Shown here: one piece after another, positions 59,157 to 64,000 of the stretch
How positions within the stretch are numbered: the stretch's first letter is position 1
Layout of the letters: every line of letters begins with the position of its first letter
From: Chryseobacterium culicis
Lineage (GTDB): Bacteria; Bacteroidota; Bacteroidia; Flavobacteriales; Weeksellaceae
Length of the DNA: 64,000 nt
Assembly: GCF_002979755.1 (NCBI RefSeq)
Contig: NZ_PCPP01000001.1
Span: 342,665-406,664 of the forward strand
Reading direction: 5' to 3'
Program-made: the position numbers and the translations under genes
The notes under the pieces: generated by a model
Databases searched by the model: none
Told to the model about the DNA's origin: nothing
What the model saw: only the letters and a program-made list of their open reading frames with translations

Positions 59157-60134
59157 ATGTATCAAAAGCTTGTTAGGAAAGAAGTAATGGGATTATTGGA
59201 AAAGGAAGTAGGTTCTTTTCTTGATAAATTTTTAACGCCAATTGAAAAAATCTGGCAGCCTTCCGATTATTTACCAGATCCTTCAAGCGATGAATTTAAA
59301 CACGACTTAGAAGAAATTCAGACTTTTGCCCGTGAAATGCCTTATGACCTTTTTGTAACACTGATTGGAGACTGTATCACAGAGGAAGCTCTTCCTTCGT
59401 ATGAGTCTTGGTTGATGGGCGTTGACGGAATCAATCAGGAAGAAAAAGTAGGCTGGGCCAACTGGGTAAGAGCATGGACTGCTGAGGAAAACAGACATGG
59501 AGATTTATTAAACAAATATCTTTATCTGTGTGGAAGAGTAAATATGAGAGAGGTTGAGATCACTACTCAATATCTTATCAATGACGGATTTGATTTGGGA
59601 ACAAGTATGGACCCATACAGAAACTTCATTTATACAAGTTTCCAGGAGACAGCTACCAATATCTCTCACAGAAGAGTAGGTACATTGGCTAAACAATCCG
59701 GAAACGGGAAATTGGCAAAAATGTGTGGTGTAATTGCAGCAGATGAAGCAAGACACGCTAAAGCATACAAACATTTCGTAGCAAAAATCCTTGAAGTAGA
59801 CCCTTCAGAAATGATCCTTGCATTCGAAGATATGATGCGTAAGAAAATTGTAATGCCTGCTCACTTAATGAGACAGTCCGGACAAAAAGCTGGTGAACTT
59901 TGGGGACATTTCTCAGATGCAGCACAAAGATGTATGGTGTACACAGGTCAGGATTATATCAATATTATGAAGGACCTTTTAGATGAATGGAAAATCGAGC
60001 ATGTAAAAGGACTTACAGAAAAAGCGGAAAAAGCTCAGGAATATCTGATGAAACTTCCTGCAAGACTTCAGAAGATCACAGACCGAGTTTCTACTCCGGA
60101 TCTTCAGTTCCAGTTTAGCTGGGTGAAAAGCTAA
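59157..60134 (+). CDS. Acyl-[acyl-carrier-protein] desaturase (soluble, diiron)
   Basis: A 325-residue ferritin-like diiron enzyme predicted to put a cis double bond into acyl-ACP, requiring electrons and O2. Diiron ligands sit in the two ExxH-type motifs EENRHGD (near residue 109) and DEARHAKAY (near 196), with Glu residues from QETATNISHRR between them. The soluble type is well known from plants and is found in actinobacteria and Bacteroidota. The electron donor may be a ferredoxin, such as the one at 3411, but there is no genomic link. It is followed by a terminator and an independent hydrolase gene. Confidence 0.9.
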   Translation: MYQKLVRKEVMGLLEKEVGSFLDKFLTPIEKIWQPSDYLPDPSSDEFKHDLEEIQTFAREMPYDLFVTLIGDCITEEALPSYESWLMGVDGINQEEKVGWANWVRAWTAEENRHGDLLNKYLYLCGRVNMREVEITTQYLINDGFDLGTSMDPYRNFIYTSFQETATNISHRRVGTLAKQSGNGKLAKMCGVIAADEARHAKAYKHFVAKILEVDPSEMILAFEDMMRKKIVMPAHLMRQSGQKAGELWGHFSDAAQRCMVYTGQDYINIMKDLLDEWKIEHVKGLTEKAEKAQEYLMKLPARLQKITDRVSTPDLQFQFSWVKS

Positions 60135-60171
60135 TAAGATCTATATTATTATTTAAAATATAAAAGTAATT

Positions 60172-60199
60172 GAGTGCCTTTCTTTTGGGCACTCTTTTT
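60172..60199 (+). terminator. Terminator of the acyl-ACP desaturase gene
   Basis: GAGTGCC, a 9-nt loop and GGCACTC, followed by TTTTT, 37 nt past the stop codon. It overlaps the next gene's promoter. Confidence 0.88.
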
Positions 60200-60213
60200 A
60201 TTTCTTATCTTTG
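60185..60213 (+). promoter_or_regulatory. Promoter of the HAD-like hydrolase gene
   Basis: TTG at 60185-60187, an 18-nt spacer and TATCTTTG at 60206-60213. The -33 box lies in the loop and right arm region of the preceding terminator. Confidence 0.78.
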
Positions 60214-60233
60214 CAAAGCTAAAAAAAGACAAA

Positions 60234-60665
60234 ATGTTAAATAATAAAAAGATCGCTGTTGACTTTGACGGGACTATTGTTGATGATGCTTACCCGGCCA
60301 TTGGAAAACCGAAAACTTTTGCATTCGAAACTTTGAAGAGACTTCAGGCTGAAGGATTCAGATTGATACTTTGGACATACAGACACGGAAAAACTTTAGA
60401 TGAAGCTGTAGAATTCTGTAAAAAAAACGGAATAGAATTTTATTCTGTGAATTCAAGCTTCGAAGGAGAAGTTTTTGATCCTGAAAATCAGTCCAGAAAA
60501 TTAGATGCAGACTGGTTTATTGATGACAGAAATTTAGGAGGATTTCCAGGATGGGGTGAGATCTACAATATTATTCAGGAAAGAATAGAATTCCGTGTAG
60601 AAGGAAAAGAAGTCCTTGCTTATTCAAAACTTAAAAAAGAAAAGAAAAAAGGCCTTTTCTGGTAA
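60234..60665 (+). CDS. Small HAD-superfamily hydrolase (BT0820-like)
   Basis: A 143-residue HAD phosphatase core without a cap domain. Motif I is VDFDGTIVDD (nucleophile Asp10), motif II is LILWTYR, and the metal-binding motif IV is DWFIDDRNLGG. It resembles small Bacteroidota hydrolases of the BT0820 type; the substrate is unknown. ATG 60234 is chosen because the promoter -7 box ends at 60213 and the longer frame from 60174 starts inside the previous terminator. The C-terminus is very Lys-rich (KLKKEKKKGLFW). Confidence 0.85.
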   Translation: MLNNKKIAVDFDGTIVDDAYPAIGKPKTFAFETLKRLQAEGFRLILWTYRHGKTLDEAVEFCKKNGIEFYSVNSSFEGEVFDPENQSRKLDADWFIDDRNLGGFPGWGEIYNIIQERIEFRVEGKEVLAYSKLKKEKKKGLFW

Positions 60666-60670
60666 GATAT

Positions 60671-60745
60671 AATATAACAATTTAACGGTGTACCAATTTA
60701 TCAATCAATATTGTTACACTGATACATTAATACATTGGTAAATTA
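60671..60745. repeat. AT-rich inverted-repeat element before map
   Basis: TAACAATTTAACGGTGTACC on the left and ATTGTTACACTGATACA to the right form an imperfect hairpin. The wording (TAACAAT, ATTGTTACA, ACATTGGTAAATT) is close to the element at 7593-7677. It fills the gap between the HAD gene and map. Confidence 0.5.
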
Positions 60746-60750
60746 ATACA

Positions 60751-61560
60751 ATGATTCAATTAAAAACGATAGACGAATTACGTCTCATGAAGGAGAGTGC
60801 CCGATTGGTTTCTAAAACATTGGGAATGTTGGCAAAAGAAATTAAACCAGGGATTACTACTTTATATTTAGATAAACTGGCTCATGATTTTATTAAAGAT
60901 CACGGTGCTGAACCTGCATTCTTAGGGTATGGAGGATTTCCAAATTCTCTTTGCATCTCTCCGAATGAGCAGGTAGTTCATGGTTTTCCTAACAACGACA
61001 TAGTGAAAGAAGGAGATGTTCTTTCTGTTGACTGTGGAGTGATCCTTAATGGTTTCGTAGGAGATCATGCCTATACTTTTGAAATCGGGGAAGTGAAACC
61101 TGAGGTTAAAAAATTACTACAGGTTACCAAAGAATCTTTATACAAAGGAATTGAGCAGGTTGTCAGAGGAAAGAGAATAGGAGATATCTCCCATGCAATC
61201 CAGGCACATTGTGAAAAAGAAGGATATGGAGTGGTAAGAGAGCTTGTAGGACACGGATTGGGAAGAAAAATGCACGAAGATCCACAGGTTCCTAACTACG
61301 GAAGACAAGGAAGCGGAAAAGTAATTAAAGACGGTTTGGCAATTGCTATCGAGCCAATGGTGAATATGGGTACTGAAAAAGTAAAGTTCCATAATGACGG
61401 TTGGACAGTAACTACTTTAGATAATTTGCCATCTGCTCACTTCGAACATGATGTAGCAGTAATCAATGGTAAGCCGGTATTGCTTTCCACATTTGATTAT
61501 GTATACGAAGCTTTAGGGATTGTAAGTGATGAAGAGAAGCAGTTCCAACTGGATTTTTAA
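60751..61560 (+). CDS. map: Methionine aminopeptidase, type I
   Basis: A 269-residue enzyme removing N-terminal methionine from nascent proteins. The substrate His is in VVHGFPNND (near residue 76). Metal ligands are in LSVDCGVILNGFVGDHAY (two Asp), GHGLGRKMHEDPQ (His), AIEPMVNMG (Glu) and HFEHDVAV (Glu). The length is typical of the short type I form with no zinc-finger extension. Its stop codon overlaps the ATG of the following methyltransferase gene (TAATG). Confidence 0.95.
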   Translation: MIQLKTIDELRLMKESARLVSKTLGMLAKEIKPGITTLYLDKLAHDFIKDHGAEPAFLGYGGFPNSLCISPNEQVVHGFPNNDIVKEGDVLSVDCGVILNGFVGDHAYTFEIGEVKPEVKKLLQVTKESLYKGIEQVVRGKRIGDISHAIQAHCEKEGYGVVRELVGHGLGRKMHEDPQVPNYGRQGSGKVIKDGLAIAIEPMVNMGTEKVKFHNDGWTVTTLDNLPSAHFEHDVAVINGKPVLLSTFDYVYEALGIVSDEEKQFQLDF

Positions 61561-62327
61561 TGAAAAAGGTAACTAAGCTTTTACTGAATAAAATTCCACG
61601 TCCGATGCTTATTAAAATGAGCATCTGGGCAAGACCGCTTATTTATCAGTTTTTCAAAGGAGATCAGTTTTTTGATCCTATTGATGGAAGATCTTACAGG
61701 AAATTCCTTCCCTATGGATATGGAAAACAAAGAGAAAATGCTCTTTCGCCAGGAACTTTAAGCTTGGAGAGACACCGTCAGATGTGGCTGTATCTTCAGA
61801 ATGAAACTGATTTTTTCATTAAAAATTATAAAGTACTGCATATCGCTCCCGAACAGGAATTCTTAAGAAAATTCAAGAGAATGAGTAACCTGAATTATAT
61901 TTCGGCAGACTTATATTCTCCCATTGTAGATGTGAAAGCAGATATCCTGGATTTACCTTTTGAAAATGAAAGCTTTGATATTGTTTTCTGTAACCATGTT
62001 CTGGAACATATTGAAGACGATGCAAAAGCAATGAGCGAGCTCTACAGAGTAATGAAACCCGGTGGATGGGGAATTCTTCAGGTTCCGATGAAAAATTCAT
62101 TGGAGAAAACCTATGAAGATTTTACCATTAAAGATCCAAAAGAACGTCAGAAACACTTCGGTCAGTATGATCACGTTCGTTGGTACGGAATGGATTATTT
62201 TGACCGCCTGAGAAAAGCAGGCTTTGAAATAGAACCGAATTTTTATTCCCAGAAATTCTCTGAAGAAGAAATTAAAAAATACGGACTAAGGCATAATGAA
62301 ATTTTACCTGTAGTCTATAAAAAATAA
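61560..62327 (+). CDS. Class I SAM-dependent methyltransferase
   Basis: A 255-residue cytoplasmic protein. The SAM-binding core is VLHIAPEQEFLRKF (motif I, with proline replacing glycine in the usual GxGxG), SADLYSPIVDVKADILDLPFENESFDIVFCNHVLEHI and MKPGGWGILQVPM. The N-terminal ~85 residues are a separate part (GYGKQRENALSPGTLSLERHR). The substrate is unknown. One-base overlap with map means the two are co-translated, which may hint at a target connected with translation or protein N-termini (inference). A bidirectional terminator follows. Confidence 0.85.
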   Translation: MKKVTKLLLNKIPRPMLIKMSIWARPLIYQFFKGDQFFDPIDGRSYRKFLPYGYGKQRENALSPGTLSLERHRQMWLYLQNETDFFIKNYKVLHIAPEQEFLRKFKRMSNLNYISADLYSPIVDVKADILDLPFENESFDIVFCNHVLEHIEDDAKAMSELYRVMKPGGWGILQVPMKNSLEKTYEDFTIKDPKERQKHFGQYDHVRWYGMDYFDRLRKAGFEIEPNFYSQKFSEEEIKKYGLRHNEILPVVYKK

Positions 62328-62331
62328 AATA

Positions 62332-62361
62332 AAACCCGTTTCAACATTGAAGCGGGTTTTT
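62332..62361. terminator. Bidirectional terminator
   Basis: AACCCGTTTCA-ACAT-TGAAGCGGGTT stem with one G-U pair and T/A runs on both sides, between the methyltransferase (plus) and the T9SS protein gene (minus). Confidence 0.85.
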
Positions 62362-62381
62362 ATATGATGAAATGTCCTCTT

Positions 62382-63092
62382 TTATTCTTTGACAAAAGGA
62401 TAGGACTTGTAATTTTCTATCTTTATTATGTACTGCCCTTTCTGCAGGCTGCTTGTATCAATCGAGGTTTTGTTGCTATTGGTTGTAGTTTCAAATACCA
62501 GTTTCCCTGATAAATCGTAGATCTTAAGAGGAAGGTTTCTCTCAATGTTTTCAAGATGTAAAACCTCTTTTACAGGGTTTGGATACGCTTTAAAGGTTTT
62601 CGCGGTTGCTTGAGCTTCTTTAGTGCTCAGTTGTGGAGTATTGTTATAGTATACTTTGTTTCCTGAAGGATCTGTGATCGTAAGTGTTTTAATATTGCCA
62701 TTGTTTGTGATCTGATAGCTGTATATAGATCCATAAGCTCCTAAAACATACGCGTCACAGTTTTTCTGATCGTAGGCACGAACAGGTGCAGCATTTCCTC
62801 CGTTATAAAACAAAAGAGTACATGCACTTGCTGTTTTGATGAGATTATTACCTCCGGGTATGACCCCGAAACTCATCATAGAGGTGTTATAATACCTGGA
62901 ATTAATCACATAGCTTGTTCCTCCCGCAGAATTAAAGGTAGTTGCGGGAACTCCATTGTCAATCACAGGAGTATTGGTTGTTTGGCCGCCACTGGTCACC
63001 ATTTTAGAAATATACCAGTTGTTGGAAAGTAATTCGGAGGTTTGCTGGGCAGTTAATAGACTGCTTGCTAAAAGGAGTAAAATTTTTTTCAT
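62382..63092 (-). CDS. Secreted protein with T9SS sorting domain
   Basis: A 236-residue protein: signal peptide (KILLLLASSLLTAQ), an N-terminal domain (about 17-150) resembling a small lipocalin/beta-barrel-like fold (ELLSNNWYISKMV, CTLLFYNGGNAAPV, NGNIKTLTITDPSG), and a type A T9SS domain (KAYPNPVKEVLHLENIE, GKLVFETTTNSN, KGQYIIKIEN). The function of the N-terminal domain is unknown; it holds two Cys residues that could pair. It has a TATATTTG -7 box only 16 nt before the start codon. It is a small cargo of the type IX pathway. Confidence 0.82.
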   Translation of the reverse strand: MKKILLLLASSLLTAQQTSELLSNNWYISKMVTSGGQTTNTPVIDNGVPATTFNSAGGTSYVINSRYYNTSMMSFGVIPGGNNLIKTASACTLLFYNGGNAAPVRAYDQKNCDAYVLGAYGSIYSYQITNNGNIKTLTITDPSGNKVYYNNTPQLSTKEAQATAKTFKAYPNPVKEVLHLENIERNLPLKIYDLSGKLVFETTTNSNKTSIDTSSLQKGQYIIKIENYKSYPFVKE

Positions 63093-63108
63093 AGGTTAAA
63101 GTTTCCCA

Positions 63109-63116
63109 CAAATATA
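63109..63116 (-). promoter_or_regulatory. -7 promoter element of the T9SS protein gene
   Basis: TATATTTG on the minus strand, 16 nt before the start codon; no -33 TTG is seen. Confidence 0.5.
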
Positions 63117-63164
63117 AAAGATTTTCGTCCTTCTTAATTCCATTAGATTAAATAAAAATAGAAA

Positions 63165-63195
63165 TGAAAAAACCGCCTTCAATACGAAGACGGTT
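63165..63195 (-). terminator. Terminator of gdx
   Basis: On the minus strand ACCGTCTTC, a 5-nt loop and GAAGGCGGT form a 9-bp stem with one G-U pair, followed by TTTTTTC. It is about 37 nt past the gdx stop. Confidence 0.82.
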
Positions 63196-63230
63196 CCATT
63201 TTTAAATATAGATAGAAGTTTATGCGCTTT

Positions 63231-63563
63231 TTAATGGGATGAAGAGACTGCCTTTAATCCTACCACAGAACCAATAAGGGTTACAATAAAGAAAACTCTC
63301 CAAAAGCTTACAGGATCCTTAAAGAAAATAATTCCCATTAAGGCAGTTCCTACTGCTCCGATTCCTGTCCATACCGCATAAGCCGTACCGATAGGCAAGG
63401 TTTGAGTCGCTTTAATTAGCAAAAGCATGCTGATTGTCATCGTGATCAGGAAACCGGTATACCACAGGTACATTTCGGTTCCTGATGTTTCTTTTGCCTT
63501 TCCCAGGCATGATGCAAAGGCAACTTCAAATAATCCTGCAATAACTAATATGATCCAATTCAT
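63231..63563 (-). CDS. gdx: SMR family transporter, guanidinium exporter-like (Gdx/SugE)
   Basis: A 110-residue inner-membrane protein with four hydrophobic helices and the essential E13 in AGLFEVAFAS. GTAYAVWTGIGAVG (W65) is the second signature, and the wording is closest to the SugE/Gdx subgroup rather than EmrE-type multidrug pumps. Gdx proteins exchange guanidinium for protons as dual-topology dimers. The Cys19 after VAFAS is a minor variation. A 9-bp hairpin in the leader (63571-63611) ends close to the start codon. It is monocistronic with its own terminator. Confidence 0.85.
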   Translation of the reverse strand: MNWIILVIAGLFEVAFASCLGKAKETSGTEMYLWYTGFLITMTISMLLLIKATQTLPIGTAYAVWTGIGAVGTALMGIIFFKDPVSFWRVFFIVTLIGSVVGLKAVSSSH

Positions 63564-63570
63564 TTCTTAA

Positions 63571-63611
63571 ATTTTTCTCCAGCAAATTTCAGCATTTAAC
63601 GGGAGAAAAAA
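63571..63611 (-). promoter_or_regulatory. Leader hairpin upstream of gdx
   Basis: TTTTTCTCC and GGAGAAAAA (63572-63580 and 63602-63610) are perfect 9-bp arms around a 21-nt loop. The hairpin ends 8 nt from the gdx start codon. I do not recognise a guanidine riboswitch class in it. Confidence 0.4.
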
Positions 63612-63684
63612 TTTTACAATTGTTAAAAAATGAAGATGGTTTTTAAGAAAGAAAGATGGAAGCTTGAGGAAAAAAGTGGTTATA

Positions 63685-63760
63685 TCAATAGGAGCGGACT
63701 TTAGTCCGCTTTCAAAAGAAAATAATCATTCCTTTGGCTTTAGCCAAAACATAAACTAGG
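63685..63760. repeat. Double-palindrome element, copy E
   Basis: TCAATAGGAGCGGACTTTAG plus TCCGCT makes a GAGCGGACTTTAGTCCGCT-type hairpin; after about 25 nt comes TTTGGCTTTAGCCAAAA. It is one of the best preserved copies. Confidence 0.85.
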
Positions 63761-63803
63761 GATCACAGAATTTTTAAATTTTTCAATCCTTAAATTTTTA
63801 AAT

Positions 63804-64000
63804 TTACTTGATTTCCGCCCGTATCCTGCTTAAACTCACCTGCGTAATCCCAAGATAAGACGCAATATAACCGAGCTGAACTCTTTTAAGCAAGTCCGGC
63901 TGGTAGGTGATGATGTCTTTGTAACGTTCCAGAGAAGTTTTGAACTGTCTGGAAATAATGAGCTCTTCAGATTTTATCATCTCAGCTTCTGCCAGTTTTC
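63804..64000 (-). CDS. Crp/Fnr family regulator, C-terminal end only
   Basis: Only the last 64 residues lie in the window, ending RAEIK. They read ERYKDIITYQPDLLKRVQL and GYIASYLGITQVSLSRIRAE, the C-terminal helix-turn-helix of Bacteroidota Crp/Fnr-type proteins (recognition helix QVSLSRIR). The cyclic-nucleotide-binding-like sensor domain is beyond the window edge, so ligand and targets cannot be judged. The protein runs off the right end at its N-terminal side. Confidence 0.85.
   Translation of the reverse strand, partial: KLAEAEMIKSEELIISRQFKTSLERYKDIITYQPDLLKRVQLGYIASYLGITQVSLSRIRAEIK

Noticed and set aside
60174..60233. 20-residue extension of the HAD hydrolase
   Set aside because: It begins in the upstream terminator and crosses the promoter.
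63571..63611. Guanidine riboswitch
   Set aside because: A single hairpin with AT-rich loop; it lacks the paired ACGR loops of class II and the complex folds of classes I and III.

Overview
The window looks like chromosomal DNA of a Bacteroidota bacterium, most likely a Weeksellaceae/Flavobacteriia member such as Chryseobacterium (inference from protein families and style, not from a marker gene). The evidence is AT-rich DNA, a SusC/SusD pair, three proteins with C-terminal type IX secretion (T9SS) sorting domains, outer-membrane lipoproteins, and repeated TAnnTTTG -7 boxes. Five of those boxes have a TTG 18-20 nt upstream, which is the Bacteroidota sigma-A promoter layout. I see no rRNA, tRNA, CRISPR array, transposase or phage gene.

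Layout. 1-3.8 kb: serine biosynthesis (serC, serA, a truncated DUF1015 gene) and a dicluster ferredoxin, all on minus. 3.8-6.1 kb: LuxC-like acyl-CoA reductase, small secreted protein, Bax-inhibitor-1 membrane protein. 6.1-7.0 kb: gene-free repeat region. 7.0-12.6 kb (minus): thioredoxin/peroxiredoxin operon, M16 protease, class I aminotransferase. 12.9-21.2 kb (plus): M28 peptidase, rsmG, lipoprotein, DUF922 protein, AddB-like nuclease, patatin/beta-barrel protein. 21.3-28.0 kb (minus): TonB receptor, DUF4876 lipoprotein, DUF6850 barrel protein and diheme cytochrome c peroxidase, with a Fur/PerR-like palindrome at the promoter. 28.3-31.6 kb: secreted T9SS hydrolase and a glutaryl-CoA-dehydrogenase-like enzyme.

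31.7-44.4 kb is a polysaccharide utilisation locus: a Nudix-type regulator and an MFS transporter on minus, diverging from susC, susD, GH30, GH3, GH16 and GH30 on plus. The enzyme set points to beta-1,3/1,6-glucan (laminarin or fungal wall glucan): the surface glycosidases cut the chain, SusCD imports oligosaccharides, GH3 releases glucose, and the MFS protein probably moves sugar across the inner membrane.

44.5-64 kb: fabI, stress-like small proteins, tag, a YadA-head-like surface protein, an OhrR-like regulator coupled to a Rossmann protein, nucleoside phosphorylase, a large cytochrome c peroxidase, a PhoX-like T9SS protein, a leucine-rich-repeat protein, an eIF1-like factor, gpmI, acyl-ACP desaturase, a small HAD hydrolase, map, a methyltransferase, a T9SS protein, gdx and the end of a Crp/Fnr regulator.

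Between genes there are several dispersed palindromic elements. The clearest is a 60-75 bp element with two TTTAGC/TTTAAC-centred palindromes, present about six times, once inside the glucan operon. The most interesting uncharacterised functional units are the 21-28 kb TonB/DUF4876/DUF6850/peroxidase operon and the 51.5-57 kb peroxidase/PhoX/LRR block.
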